Source: Deferribacterales bacterium Deferri_01 (GTDB taxonomy: Bacteria > Chrysiogenota > Deferribacteres > Deferribacterales > Geovibrionaceae). From it: a stretch of 64,000 bases of DNA. The stretch lies in assembly GCA_001603805.1 (NCBI GenBank), contig LUZY01000002.1, positions 1-64,000 on the forward strand, written 5' to 3'. Below, piece after piece: positions 1 to 9,156 of the stretch. Under the pieces are notes generated by a model. The model worked only from the letters and a program-made list of their open reading frames with translations. It ran no database searches and had not been told where the DNA came from. A program made the position numbers and the translations under genes. The first letter of the stretch is position 1, and every line of letters starts with the position of its first letter.

Positions 1-48
1 GGACAATAAAAAACAGAAGAGCATACACATAACCGACAGGTAGCGCAT
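1..48 (-). CDS. Start of an exported protein (partial, leaves the window)
   Basis: Only the first 16 codons are visible (MRYLSVMCMLFCFLLS). They follow a strong ribosome binding site, AAAGGAGGAAGT, directly before the ATG at 48. The hydrophobic core after an arginine looks like the start of a signal peptide. The product cannot be named. It lies on the same strand as, and downstream of, the TorA-like operon, and a copy of the 11-bp repeat regulatory site sits about 95 bases upstream. It is therefore probably a member of the same regulon, for example an electron carrier or transporter for the TorA-like enzyme (inference). Confidence 0.6.
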   Translation of the reverse strand, partial: MRYLSVMCMLFCFLLS

Positions 49-141
49 ACTTCCTCCTTTGTTAAAATGTATAAATAAAATCCGGCAACCATATTCCGGA
101 TAACTCTGCTGTAATTTCTGAAGAAAAACTACCAGACAGAA

Positions 142-159
142 AGTGAAATGAAAGTGAAA
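142..159 (-). promoter_or_regulatory. 11-bp-spaced AGTGAAA repeat, probable response-regulator site
   Basis: Two copies of AGTGAAA (142-148 and 153-159) lie exactly 11 bases apart. On the coding strand of the gene starting at 48 they read TTTCACT-N4-TTTCACT. The same arrangement occurs at 1136-1153 and 5017-5034. Direct repeats with one-helical-turn spacing are typical of OmpR/PhoB-family binding sites. The rest of the 49-364 gap is AT-rich and shows no other feature that I can support. Confidence 0.55.
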
Positions 160-364
160 TAAGACCAACTATTTGCATGAGTATAATTTATTATTAAAAG
201 AACATATGTTCCTGATATATTTTTAATATCAGACATAGGCAGATGAATAAAAACATAAATAATATTTATATTTTAGGGGAAAATTAATTATTAATAAAAA
301 TAGACAAAGATATACTGAGCGAATATAAATTGTTTAATCAGCAAGATAGAGTGATTTTAAATAT

Positions 365-1066
365 TTAACAATATTTGTCAGAAGCAGCCTCCGCATAGTT
401 ATCGTCAATTTTGTATCCTCTGCCTCGTATGCAGTGAAGGAGCTGTTTATCAAATGGTTTATCAACAAGCCGCCTCAGCATGTAAAAATGTGATTTCAGT
501 GAGTTGCTCATGGGAGGCTGATCTTTCCATATATCAAACTCAAGCTCCTCTCTTGTGACTATTCCCGGATATTTCTCCATGAGGCGCAGCAATATCCTGA
601 AACAGGCATGTGGAAGAGTTATGCGTACGCCATCACGCTCTGCCAATCCGTTTTCAGGATCAAGAGTGAGGTCGGCAACTCTGAAAACACTTGCAACGCA
701 CTGTCTGTATCTCCTCGTCAGAGCCCTGAGCCTTAAAAGAAGCTCCTCAAGATCAAAGGGTTTTGTGAGATAATCGTCTGCACCTGACTCAAACCCCTGC
801 ACCTTGTCACCAAGCATAACCCTTGCAGTAAGCATCAGCACAGGTATCTTAAGGCGCATGTTCTGCCTTATCCTTTTGCAGATCTCAAATCCGTTTAATC
901 CATGCAGATTAATATCAAGAATCACAGCGTCATAATTGTTTTCATGCAGAAGTTCCAGAGCAAAATCCCCGTCCATTGCATAATCCAGGCTGTTTCCGTG
1001 CCTTTCGAGGAAATCTATGATGTTTTCTGAGATATCCGGATCATCCTCAACAAGCAAAAGTTTCAT
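365..1066 (-). CDS. OmpR/PhoB-family response regulator (TorR-like position)
   Basis: The protein has an N-terminal receiver domain (start MKLLLVEDD, phospho-acceptor Asp in AVILDINLHG, conserved Lys in LTKPFD) and a C-terminal OmpR-type winged helix ending GRGYKIDD. The reading frame is open to ATG 1132. The start at 1066 was chosen because receiver domains usually begin right here; ATG 1096, preceded by GGGTGATTTG, is a serious alternative. A start at 1132 would put the start codon against the AGTGAAA repeats and has no good ribosome site. The gene follows the TorA-like enzyme and its sensor kinase on the same strand, so it very likely controls them and itself through the three 11-bp repeat sites. 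Confidence 0.9.
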   Translation of the reverse strand: MKLLLVEDDPDISENIIDFLERHGNSLDYAMDGDFALELLHENNYDAVILDINLHGLNGFEICKRIRQNMRLKIPVLMLTARVMLGDKVQGFESGADDYLTKPFDLEELLLRLRALTRRYRQCVASVFRVADLTLDPENGLAERDGVRITLPHACFRILLRLMEKYPGIVTREELEFDIWKDQPPMSNSLKSHFYMLRRLVDKPFDKQLLHCIRGRGYKIDDNYAEAASDKYC

Positions 1067-1135
1067 ACCTTCAGATCCCTGCATTCTATTTTCCATCAAA
1101 TCACCCACATTATTTGGCAATATTAGTTCCATATC

Positions 1136-1153
1136 AGTGAAACTTTAGTGAAG
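1136..1153 (-). promoter_or_regulatory. 11-bp-spaced AGTGAA repeat upstream of the response regulator
   Basis: AGTGAAA at 1136-1142 and AGTGAAG at 1147-1153 are 11 bases apart, with the same spacing and orientation as the sites at 142-159 and 5017-5034. It lies between the stop of the TorA-like gene (1222) and the regulator, which suggests that the regulator has its own autoregulated promoter. Confidence 0.5.
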
Positions 1154-1221
1154 CGCCCTTGTAAACAAATATTCACAGGCAGAAACCATCTCCAACTCTT
1201 CTGTAATCTGAAGCTCTTTAC

Positions 1222-3603
1222 CTATTTCACAAAGTCCAGAATCACAGGACACTCATATGCTGCGTTCTCCGGAGGAGCGACTTTAAGCTTTTTAATTCCC
1301 ACAAGACAGGTATTTGCAGAGATAGCCTGTGCAAAACGTGATGTGGGACGATCCGATGTCAATACATTCACCTGACCTGAAAGACATCTGGAATTCTTTT
1401 TTAAGGGGTTTTCAGCGCAATACCATGCACCTTCCGCCACTGCTACAACTCCGGACACAATATCATCTGTCAGGAATGCACAGGAAACTATGCTGCCTCT
1501 GTCATTGTAAACCTCAACAAGATCACCGTGTTTAATACCCAGCTTTGAGGCATCGCCTTTGTTAATAAGAGCAGGCTCCCGTTTGTCAACTTTGTATTTG
1601 ACATTCAGCGAAGTATTGTCCAGCTGGGAGTGCAGTCTGCGCTCAGGGTGGGGAGTCAGAAGCTGGAAAGGATATTTCTTTACCAACGGAGAGTTAATTC
1701 CCTCTGTGGGCTCCAGCCACACAGGATACCCCGGGCAGTCGCTATAACCGAATGAGGCTATTTTCTCACTGAATAACTCTATCTTTCCTGAAGGGGTGCG
1801 AAGATGATTTTTAACAGGATCTTCTCTGAAATCAGCATAGCGTACATATTCAATACTGTCCTTCGGCGGAGTAAAATGGACGTACCCCTTCTCCCAAAAT
1901 TCCTCAAAAGGCACATGTGACTTCACTTTTCCGTAGCTCCACCGAATCCACTCATCGGCGGTTTTTCCTTCGGTAAACTCCTTTTCAAAGCCGAGCCTTT
2001 TTGAAAGCTCCTGAAAAATATCAAAATCGTGCTTTGCCTCAAACATTGGCTCTATAACCTTTTTCATGGCAAAAATATACTCAACGCCATAGGATGAACC
2101 GAAAGAGATGTCATTTCGTTCAAAGCTGGTCGCCACAGGAAGCACTATATCGGAATATTTTGCAGTGGGTGTCCACCATGGTTCATGAGTGATCACAGTA
2201 TCTACCCTGCGGATCCCTTCGATGAGCTTATTCACATCGGGGTGATGACCTATCGGCGTTACCCCAGCGGAATAGACAAGCTTTATATTTGGATAGGTGA
2301 GTCTACGCCCGTTATAGGCGATTGTTTTGCCCGGATTAAGCAGAAGTTCCGCCATTCTGGAAGCGGGGATATTAATCCCAACCGGATTCTTTTTCTGAGA
2401 AAGCATAAGCGGAACACCTGCACCTGAATATGGAGTTCCGGCACCGCAGAAGGACATGTTGAAATAGAGTCCCCCGCCGGGCAGCCCTATCTGCCCTATC
2501 ATGCACCCAAGAGCAACAAGGCTCCAATGGAACTGTTCCCCGTATTCAATTCTCTGACACGACCAGCTTCCGGAAAGAAGAGTCCTGTGTTTCACACTCA
2601 TTCTGGACAGTTCTTTTGTTTTTTCCGCAGGCACACCGCATATTTTTTCCGCCCATTCTGCGTTTTTCACAACGCCGTCAGTTTCACCTTTGAGATACTT
2701 AAGAAATACATCAAACCCTACAGTATATCTGCTTATGAATTTTTTATTGTACAGGTTCTCCTCATAAAGGGTGTAGCACATTGCAAGTATCATTGCCACA
2801 TCGCTTGCAGCCTTTATAGGCACCCATTCACTCCCCAATGCCTTGATTGTGGCACTTTTGGTGGGGTCGATATTAAAAAACTTGATCCCTTTGTCACGCA
2901 TCTTCCTGAACCATTCATTGCCTGTGTGTATAGGCACCTGATAGTCAATTTTATCTGTCTTAAAAGGATCAGTGCCCCACATTAAAAGCAGCTCCGTGTG
3001 CTTCAGCACCACTTCTCTTGAAGTCTGCTGGCTATAAACCTCCATATCCCCCATTACATAAGCAAGAAGCTGGGCCGCTGCTCCCGCTGAATAATCACCC
3101 ACAGTGTCGCAGAAACCGCCGAAAATACCGAGCATTCTGCCCTGAAGCCCTGCTGCCTGATGTATTCTGCCGGGGTGAGCCCATCTGGCGTAGGTGGATT
3201 TAAAAATGGACTCATTGCCGTATCGCTGTTTTGTTTTCACAAGTGATTCGGCTAAAAGATCAAACGCGTCGTCCCAGCTAACCCGTACAAACTCTTCAGC
3301 GCCACGCAAATGCCTGTTGTCTGAACCGTTCAGATAGCTTTTCCTTACGCACGGATACTTAATCCTGTTCGGAGCATAAATGGCTTCATTCAAAGCATAG
3401 AGAATGTCCACAGGATCCATATCCATTCCCATAGCTTCAATTTTCACCACTTTCCCCTGCTTGACATGAGCTTTAACAGGACCGAAATGTGTGGCATGAA
3501 CAATAACCTTCTCTCCGCTTTCCGCTAACACTTCAGGGCTCCATGTCAGGGCGGTAAGAACCGCCGCTGCCGTTTTGATAAATTCTCTTCGGTTCAAACG
3601 CAT
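1222..3603 (-). CDS. TorA/BisC-type periplasmic molybdopterin S- or N-oxide reductase
   Basis: This 793-residue protein is a bis-MGD enzyme of the DMSO reductase family. A Tat signal (RREFIK at residues 5-10, cleavage probably near AEA/LAES) exports it. It has no N-terminal Cys motif for an Fe-S cluster, as in TorA, BisC and Rhodobacter DmsA. The segment TVGDYSAGAA places a serine at about residue 172 as the likely Mo ligand, and GDMEVYSQQTS continues the TorA-type signature. The substrate is probably an N-oxide or S-oxide such as TMAO (family inference). The start codon follows GGAGGATTGA inside the end of the sensor-kinase gene, and the genes touch (TGA then ATG). No TorC-type multihaem cytochrome or TorD chaperone is adjacent; the gene that begins at 48 may supply a partner. 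Confidence 0.88.
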   Translation of the reverse strand: MRLNRREFIKTAAAVLTALTWSPEVLAESGEKVIVHATHFGPVKAHVKQGKVVKIEAMGMDMDPVDILYALNEAIYAPNRIKYPCVRKSYLNGSDNRHLRGAEEFVRVSWDDAFDLLAESLVKTKQRYGNESIFKSTYARWAHPGRIHQAAGLQGRMLGIFGGFCDTVGDYSAGAAAQLLAYVMGDMEVYSQQTSREVVLKHTELLLMWGTDPFKTDKIDYQVPIHTGNEWFRKMRDKGIKFFNIDPTKSATIKALGSEWVPIKAASDVAMILAMCYTLYEENLYNKKFISRYTVGFDVFLKYLKGETDGVVKNAEWAEKICGVPAEKTKELSRMSVKHRTLLSGSWSCQRIEYGEQFHWSLVALGCMIGQIGLPGGGLYFNMSFCGAGTPYSGAGVPLMLSQKKNPVGINIPASRMAELLLNPGKTIAYNGRRLTYPNIKLVYSAGVTPIGHHPDVNKLIEGIRRVDTVITHEPWWTPTAKYSDIVLPVATSFERNDISFGSSYGVEYIFAMKKVIEPMFEAKHDFDIFQELSKRLGFEKEFTEGKTADEWIRWSYGKVKSHVPFEEFWEKGYVHFTPPKDSIEYVRYADFREDPVKNHLRTPSGKIELFSEKIASFGYSDCPGYPVWLEPTEGINSPLVKKYPFQLLTPHPERRLHSQLDNTSLNVKYKVDKREPALINKGDASKLGIKHGDLVEVYNDRGSIVSCAFLTDDIVSGVVAVAEGAWYCAENPLKKNSRCLSGQVNVLTSDRPTSRFAQAISANTCLVGIKKLKVAPPENAAYECPVILDFVK

Positions 3604-4998
3604 TCAATCCTCCAAAGGCATCTTACGCTGTCCGGAAATGGACGCATTGCTGCCGAAATAAATAACAGCATCAGAACCTGTTTTCCCATCAGACTTAAGC
3701 TCAAGCTTCCAGCCCAACTGAGTACACATCCTGTGCGCAATAGTGAGCCCAAAGCCAAATCCATCAGCCATGGCAACTCCCTCTGCATCATTTAAGCTGT
3801 CTCTTACATATTGCGGTATACCCGGACCAGTATCTCTCACGGATATATAGGTTTCGTGTATTGAAACCACTACCTCTCCTTTTTTTGTATAGGTAATGGC
3901 ATTTCTTATTATGTTGCTCACGACAATGTAGAAAAATTCAGAAGCAACAGGCAGGACAATACCCGCATACTCGCAGACCTTCACTTCAACCGGCTTGTTT
4001 CTGATCAGGTAGCTGTTATTTTCCACGCTTTCCCTTATCACCGATGCAGCCCTGCATGAGCTGCCGCTTTCATGTCTTTCCTGACGGGAGAGCCACAAAA
4101 AGGAGTTAATCAGGTGTTCCATATTAAGCGCTGCTCTTTTTATACGTGAAATAACATTCTGCGTTTTTTCACTGCTGCATTCCGGCTCCTCAGTCAGTAT
4201 CTTTACAGCTCCCTGAACCACCGTTACAGGCGAACGCAGCTCATGACTGGCGTCCCGTGCAAAAGCTTTCTCCCTGTCCAATGCGGACTGCATTTCATTT
4301 ATGGAATGCTCCAAGGCTTTTGCCAGAAAGCCCACCTCATCATTCCTAAAATCTGCGGCAAGGTTTTTCGGCAGTTTTCCATCGGAATCCCTGCCTTTTA
4401 TGATTTTTGTGAGCCGCACCACGGGGGAGACTGCTTTATATGAAGTGATTATCCCCAGAAGAAGCCCTATGATAAATATAGGTACAAGGATGATAGTAAA
4501 ATAAGTTCTGGAAACATTTATTGCAATGTGGTCAGTGAGCAGTGTGGTAACGTTAAAGAGTATATAAAGCCTCTGACCGTTTCCAAGATCTCTCACGGCA
4601 ACATAATAGTTCTGTTTGTCATTATGCTTTTCATAGTTTCCTTCAGGAATCTCAGCAAGATCTTTTGCCGCCCATTCAGGAAGAAAGTCTTCACCCAGAT
4701 ATGAGGTCATGTAAGGAGATTCCGGCAAAAGGATCTCAGAACTGAAAATCACCGGAGAAAAAGGAGAATTAACAACTGACTCAATATACCTGTCTGTTTC
4801 GAGTTTAAGCCTTTTCTTCAAGGTGTATTTTTCTGCATATTTAGTTGAAATCAGGATACCGGCAGCAAGCGCCCCGCCAAGAAGGATGCTGAAGACAACA
4901 AATACCAGAACTATTCTTAAACGAAGTGATTCGCTAATAAAACTCACAATAACTGCACCATTGTTGATCAAATATAAAACCATTAACGTATTAATCAA
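3604..4998 (-). CDS. Sensor histidine kinase with HAMP domain
   Basis: The protein has two membrane segments (about residues 27-50 and 167-190) flanking a periplasmic sensor of roughly 115 residues, then HAMP, HisKA with the phospho-acceptor in DASHELRSP, and HATPase_c (NAITYTKKG, DTGPGIP, GFGFGLTIAHR). It is the first gene of the operon with the TorA-like enzyme and most likely pairs with the response regulator at 365-1066. The start is uncertain: ATG 4998 and ATG 4983 lack a clear ribosome site and lie close to the repeat box, while GTG 4947 begins at VSFISESLRLR just before the first membrane segment. The sensor does not resemble the TorS hybrid type, since no receiver or Hpt domain is present. 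Confidence 0.88.
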   Translation of the reverse strand: MINTLMVLYLINNGAVIVSFISESLRLRIVLVFVVFSILLGGALAAGILISTKYAEKYTLKKRLKLETDRYIESVVNSPFSPVIFSSEILLPESPYMTSYLGEDFLPEWAAKDLAEIPEGNYEKHNDKQNYYVAVRDLGNGQRLYILFNVTTLLTDHIAINVSRTYFTIILVPIFIIGLLLGIITSYKAVSPVVRLTKIIKGRDSDGKLPKNLAADFRNDEVGFLAKALEHSINEMQSALDREKAFARDASHELRSPVTVVQGAVKILTEEPECSSEKTQNVISRIKRAALNMEHLINSFLWLSRQERHESGSSCRAASVIRESVENNSYLIRNKPVEVKVCEYAGIVLPVASEFFYIVVSNIIRNAITYTKKGEVVVSIHETYISVRDTGPGIPQYVRDSLNDAEGVAMADGFGFGLTIAHRMCTQLGWKLELKSDGKTGSDAVIYFGSNASISGQRKMPLED

Positions 4999-5016
4999 TC
5001 ATTATCCGAACATTAA

Positions 5017-5034
5017 GGTGAAATTAAAGTGAAA
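5017..5034 (-). promoter_or_regulatory. 11-bp-spaced GTGAAA repeat upstream of the kinase-torA operon
   Basis: GGTGAAA (5017-5023) and AGTGAAA (5028-5034) repeat at 11-base spacing immediately upstream of the kinase gene. This is the third copy of the same motif within 5 kb, each in front of a gene on the minus strand. Confidence 0.55.
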
Positions 5035-5080
5035 CTACAGTAATGAACCCCCGTCTCTATTCCTCTAATGTTTTACATTG

Positions 5081-6229
5081 CTATCTGACATCTATCATAA
5101 ATGATGCCGCCAATGCACAGAGCAGAAGAGGAACCATTATAATCCCTGCCGTCTGCCACGAATAATGACCTGCTAAAAAGCTGAATAACACCGGACCACA
5201 GAACATTCCGGTATTTTGTCCGAGTGCTATAGCAGACATCCCTCTGCCGGTAAGATGCGGTTCTTTCATTATTTCTGAAACAGATGAAAAAGTTGCCGTC
5301 GGCACTATACCCCCCGTTATTCCAAGAATTATAAGCAGAAAAGGGAAAGTGGTAACTCTTGATGTGAAAAGAAAAAGCATCACAAAACAGACCATGACAA
5401 GACCTGTGATCAGAATTATTTTTCTTGACTTGAGCAGATCGGAAAACCACCCGCACAGGGGTGCGGAAGCAAGAGAAAAAAGCATAATAAGAGCAGTAAA
5501 CATCGAAGCTTTCAGCAAAGAGAGCCCCAGTTCTTCCTCAAGAAAAATAGGCGCATATGTTTTTACAGATACAATAACAATATTATAGATCATAAAAACA
5601 GCAGCAAGAAGCCAGATGCTTTTGTTTGAATAAGACCTGCGACAGACCTTGCCGTCTGTTTTATATTTCGCAGTGAAGCCATCAGGCATATGAAAAAATA
5701 CAAGGAAAGCAACAAGTGCAGCCAATGTGTAAACAGAAGTGAATATCCACGCATTCTGCCATATTCCGAATGCCGGAGCAGCAATAAACATTATGATTGT
5801 TCCGATAGGAACCCATGTTGCCCATACGCCCATTGCCGCACCTCTCCGCTCCGGAGGAAACCATGCGGAAATAGCTGCAGGACCTGTAACAGAAATGAGA
5901 CAAAGCCCGATCCCTTCAATTATACGGCTGAAAATGAGCATACCCAAAGAGGTTGAGGTTCCACCCATAACAGATCCGGCAAGCAGTGCCAAAAGGGCGA
6001 TGGTTCCGGAAGGCTTCATCCCTATCCTGCCTATAATGTGACCTGAAGGAAGTGCAAACAACATCCCTACAAGGGCAAACAAGGACATAAGCCACCCTGA
6101 AACCTCAATGCTCATGTCAAAATGCTCCACCAGCTGCTGCATCATGGGCGGCACTTTAAACTGGTTAAGAGGTGCTGCCACACCTGCAACAAACACGATG
6201 AGCAAAATTAAATAACGATTGTTATGCAT
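5081..6229 (-). CDS. MFS transporter
   Basis: This 382-residue, twelve-segment major facilitator carries the loop-2/3 signature GHIIGRIGMKPSG and a long Gly-rich helix after RIIEGIGLCLISVTGPAAIS. It resembles the CynX/NarK-like small-anion and organic-acid carriers, but the substrate cannot be read from sequence. The ATG follows GAGGGAAAA. It lies 62 bases downstream of the sigma-54 activator on the same strand, so the two may be co-transcribed. The carrier may handle the compound sensed by the activator and used by the operon at 8.5-16.7 kb (inference). Confidence 0.85.
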   Translation of the reverse strand: MHNNRYLILLIVFVAGVAAPLNQFKVPPMMQQLVEHFDMSIEVSGWLMSLFALVGMLFALPSGHIIGRIGMKPSGTIALLALLAGSVMGGTSTSLGMLIFSRIIEGIGLCLISVTGPAAISAWFPPERRGAAMGVWATWVPIGTIIMFIAAPAFGIWQNAWIFTSVYTLAALVAFLVFFHMPDGFTAKYKTDGKVCRRSYSNKSIWLLAAVFMIYNIVIVSVKTYAPIFLEEELGLSLLKASMFTALIMLFSLASAPLCGWFSDLLKSRKIILITGLVMVCFVMLFLFTSRVTTFPFLLIILGITGGIVPTATFSSVSEIMKEPHLTGRGMSAIALGQNTGMFCGPVLFSFLAGHYSWQTAGIIMVPLLLCALAASFMIDVR

Positions 6230-6252
6230 TTTTCCCTCAGATACATAAAATT

Positions 6253-6281
6253 ATGGGTATAGCAGTGTATATAATACCTAT
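6253..6281. promoter_or_regulatory. Imperfect inverted NarL-like heptamers (ATGGGTAT...ATACCTAT)
   Basis: ATGGGTAT at 6253-6260 and ATACCTAT at 6274-6281 form an inverted repeat with one mismatch in the 62-base gap upstream of the MFS gene. TACCCAT and TACCTAT both match the NarL/FixJ heptamer form TACYYMT. Similar heptamers are near the LuxR-type genes at 16.8 and 62.1 kb. Its function is inferred. Confidence 0.3.
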
Positions 6282-6291
6282 ATCCTGTTTA

Positions 6292-8274
6292 TCAGCCTTT
6301 TATTTTCCGGTATAAAGTCGCCCTGCTTATTCCCAGAGTTTTTGCCGCCTCTGTTGCATTTCCGAGTTCCTTGATTGTTTTTAGAATAACATCCTTTTCC
6401 AAGTCTTTAAGAGCATCCAGTTTGTTAGAGAGCGAATATTTTACTCCGCCTGTTATATCGTGAGGCAGATCCTTCGGGGTGATGACTCTCCCCGCTGCAA
6501 CAGTTACTGCATATATCATTGCATTCTGGAGCTGTCTTACATTCCCCGGCCAGGGAAACTCCATAAGGATTTTTTCAGTTTCCCCAGCCAGTGTACAGAC
6601 AGGCATATTAAAGTTGCTGCAGGTGCTTTTAATAAAGTTATCCGCAAGGAGAAGTATATCTTCTCCCCGTTCTCTGAGAGGAGGCAGCTCAAGCTTTACA
6701 ACCGCAAGCCTGAAATACAGATCCTGACGGAACTTATCTTCAGTAAAATTACCGCACAGAGATTTATTAGTCGCAGAAATTATTCTGAAATCAACAGGAA
6801 CACTTTTATTTCCCCCTATCCGGGTAACTCTTTTCTCCTCCAGAACACGAAGCAGAACAGGCTGAAGTGCCGGAGGCATGTCCCCTATCTCATCGAGAAA
6901 AAGAGTTCCGCCGTTTGCATATTCAATCTTCCCTTTTCTGCCTGTTTTTTCCGCACCGGTAAACGCCCCGCTCTCATAACCGAAAAGCTCGCTTTCAATA
7001 AGATTCGCAGGAATCGATGCACAGTTGATCGCAACAAACGGACCTGATTTATAATAGAAGTTGTGTATTGCCTGAGCAAAAACCTCTTTTCCGGTTCCGC
7101 TCTCTCCGAGAAGCAGTATGTTAATCGGTTTACGGGAAACCATCTTTGCGGTATCTTTCAGAGTTTCCATAATCTGACTTTTACCTATTATTCTATCGAA
7201 AGTAATACTGGGAACTCTCGCAGAATCTTCGGTCGTTACACTTTCAGTTTTCTTTCTTATGCGTATAACCGCACCTTGGGCATGCTTGAGACGATCTCCG
7301 TGAAACGGGTCAATATCTACAATAAAATGCTCCGAAGAATCAGTTTTCAGCATCAAGTTCTGATCGAGAACTGCTCTTCCGGTGTGCAGTGCATTTATTA
7401 AAGCTGTGGAGTCTGAGAGTATGGTAAAAAGATTAATCTTAGTATCACTGGAGAGATTCAGAAGCCTTGCTGCTTCTTTGTTTATGTTAATAATGCGTCC
7501 TGAATCATCTATTGAGATATAGCCGTCTTCAATATGGGCGAAGGTTGCCTTAAGGGTAGAATTCATGAGCTTAAGCCGTTTATCTCTCCGAAACAGCTTA
7601 AGCTGACTGCTGATTGCGGATGCCACGGAAGTTACCCAACCTAATGTATGGGTCATCATTCTGGTTATATCTGCGTTTCTCTGAACAAGCCTTATGCTTC
7701 CTATTGTTTCCCCGTATTCATTGAATATCGGGGCAGCGGAACTCAGGTTGCTTTCAAGAAACTTGTAAAAATTAGCCGGACCCATTATCTGAATAGGGCG
7801 GCTGTAGGCAAGAGCAAGAGTATGAGCGGTACAGCCGACATATTCCTCACTCCAAATATCTCCGATTTCAAGCATAAAGTCATTCCATATCCTGTCAGAG
7901 TTATTAGTTTTGCTGAGAAGAATCCCGTTTTCATCGGTAATTGACATTGTAAAGTCAGTTCCTTCAAGTATCTCCTGAAACTCTTTTATGAAGCCTGTCG
8001 CAACTTCTATGAAGAGACTTTTCTTTTCCTTGATACGCTCAAAATCACTTTCACTGAGCTTGGGAACTTTGATTGGGTTGTCCCATTTGATTCCGCAACG
8101 TATTGAGCGTGTCCACATTTCAATTATTTCCTCAGGGATAAAAGCTGCATCATCAGGTAGTTTTCCGGTTTCAATAAGCGTCTGTTTTGCTTCAGTGACT
8201 TTTCTCCAGACCTCTGGATCACAACTAGTTAGGACAATAGGCTTAAGCTGCCATATCTGACTTTTCTTTTTCAT
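6292..8274 (-). CDS. Sigma-54-dependent activator, GAF-PAS-AAA+-Fis (AcoR type)
   Basis: This 660-residue enhancer-binding protein has a GAF-like sensor (about residues 75-215), a PAS domain (about 235-340), the AAA+ module with Walker A GESGTGKE, the sigma-54 contact loop GAFTGAE and Walker B FLDEIGDM, and a C-terminal Fis-type helix-turn-helix ending [11 protein letters not shown]. There is no receiver domain, so it senses a ligand directly. It starts at ATG 8274 after AGAGGCG. It is divergent from the molybdoenzyme operon, which has a near-consensus -24/-12 promoter at 8427-8442 and dyads at 8338-8367 placed as enhancer sites. The proteins of this group typically detect small organic molecules; the ligand here is unknown. 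Confidence 0.93.
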   Translation of the reverse strand: MKKKSQIWQLKPIVLTSCDPEVWRKVTEAKQTLIETGKLPDDAAFIPEEIIEMWTRSIRCGIKWDNPIKVPKLSESDFERIKEKKSLFIEVATGFIKEFQEILEGTDFTMSITDENGILLSKTNNSDRIWNDFMLEIGDIWSEEYVGCTAHTLALAYSRPIQIMGPANFYKFLESNLSSAAPIFNEYGETIGSIRLVQRNADITRMMTHTLGWVTSVASAISSQLKLFRRDKRLKLMNSTLKATFAHIEDGYISIDDSGRIININKEAARLLNLSSDTKINLFTILSDSTALINALHTGRAVLDQNLMLKTDSSEHFIVDIDPFHGDRLKHAQGAVIRIRKKTESVTTEDSARVPSITFDRIIGKSQIMETLKDTAKMVSRKPINILLLGESGTGKEVFAQAIHNFYYKSGPFVAINCASIPANLIESELFGYESGAFTGAEKTGRKGKIEYANGGTLFLDEIGDMPPALQPVLLRVLEEKRVTRIGGNKSVPVDFRIISATNKSLCGNFTEDKFRQDLYFRLAVVKLELPPLRERGEDILLLADNFIKSTCSNFNMPVCTLAGETEKILMEFPWPGNVRQLQNAMIYAVTVAAGRVITPKDLPHDITGGVKYSLSNKLDALKDLEKDVILKTIKELGNATEAAKTLGISRATLYRKIKG

Positions 8275-8337
8275 AAAACGCCTCTGTGCTGAACTTGCGT
8301 AAAATCCAGCTTAAATAAAAAAATACTGACTTAAATA

Positions 8338-8367
8338 TGAGACAGATCTCACTTATGAGACACTCAT
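8338..8367. promoter_or_regulatory. Pair of TGAGACA dyads, likely enhancer sites of the sigma-54 activator
   Basis: TGAGA-CAGA-TCTCA (8338-8351) and ATGAG-ACA-CTCAT (8355-8367) are perfect inverted repeats that share TGAGACA, 18 bases apart. They lie roughly 85-115 bases upstream of the expected start point of the sigma-54 promoter at 8427-8442, the usual place for upstream activating sequences. Confidence 0.55.
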
Positions 8368-8426
8368 AAAAACCATACCAAAAGATATAGTCTTGATAAT
8401 ATTCAACTTTTACCAAGAAAACCAAT

Positions 8427-8442
8427 TGGCATCTCTGTTGCA
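8427..8442 (+). promoter_or_regulatory. Sigma-54 (-24/-12) promoter of the molybdoenzyme operon
   Basis: TTGGCATC-TCTG-TTGCA matches the consensus TGGCAYR-N4-TTGCW. GG at 8428-8429 and GC at 8440-8441 have ten bases between them, the strict RpoN spacing. It lies about 100 bases upstream of the first gene at 8539, and the RpoN activator is encoded divergently next to it. Confidence 0.75.
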
Positions 8443-8538
8443 TTATATAAACAAGCAAACTCACTGCCCAACGGAAATATAGTTCCTGCTGACGGAGAGA
8501 GCAACAAAGTTAATTAATTTTTATTTCAGGAGAACTTT

Positions 8539-9117
8539 ATGAATCAAAATACTCAGACTGCAAATCATGCGTCAGAGGCTGATGAACTCTTTATAAAAAT
8601 AGCCTCCGAGCCCGCATCACGGGAAATCATGTACAAAACTCTCAATTACTGTTTCACTCCCCGCCCGCTGGAGGAGGTCAAAACTCAGATAAGAAAGTGG
8701 GTTGGGGCCAAAGCGATGCTTCATTCGGCTCAGGCAATTGTCAACTGTCTTTTAGAGTCCGGGGGGCTGGAAACTCTTAAAAATGAGAGCGCCATGGAGC
8801 TTCAGACAACCCCGGCAGGAAAAACCGTGGCGGATGCTGCGGCTCCCAATAAAAGGCTGGTTAGGCTTTTCAGAAGCTCGCCCGAATATGCGGATATTTT
8901 TATATCAATTATCCGTGCCTGCGCCCAGCCCAAAACAACGCAGCAGATTGAGAGCATGCTGGCAGATAACGAAATAATGGCACGAGAAAATATTTTTGCC
9001 AGTTACTTCATTGGTGAACTGGAGGACGCAGGCGCCCTTGAATGGGATGTTAAGTGGGTTTCAACACAGTCAGGCATGGAAGCTGCCGCAGAGAGAAACC
9101 TCTTAAATCATAAATAA
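8539..9117 (+). CDS. Tandem winged-helix-like protein, first gene of the molybdoenzyme operon
   Basis: I do not recognise this 192-residue soluble protein as a named family. It shows an internal duplication: residues about 28-100 (EIMYKTLNYCFTPRPLEEV ... ELQTTPAGKTVAD) align with about 113-184 (DIFISIIRACAQPKTTQQI ... WVSTQSGMEAAAE). Each half reads as three helices followed by a T-x-x-G turn, like a winged helix-turn-helix unit. A good ribosome site (AGGAGAACTTT) precedes the ATG. It is the first product of the sigma-54 operon, 39 bases ahead of the Tat-exported catalytic subunit. A regulatory or assembly role is possible; no enzyme motif is visible. Confidence 0.8.
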   Translation: MNQNTQTANHASEADELFIKIASEPASREIMYKTLNYCFTPRPLEEVKTQIRKWVGAKAMLHSAQAIVNCLLESGGLETLKNESAMELQTTPAGKTVADAAAPNKRLVRLFRSSPEYADIFISIIRACAQPKTTQQIESMLADNEIMARENIFASYFIGELEDAGALEWDVKWVSTQSGMEAAAERNLLNHK

Positions 9118-9156
9118 CAACAATATGTTATGCGCAATTTTAATTAGGAGGATTTA

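Noticed and set aside
3604-3791. Short frame overlapping the 3' end of the sensor kinase on the same strand
   Set aside because: It lies wholly in another frame of the HATPase domain, which is fully conserved in the kinase frame.
6460-7047. 195-residue frame opposite the sigma-54 activator
   Set aside because: It is antisense to the conserved AAA+ domain; the activator frame explains the conservation.
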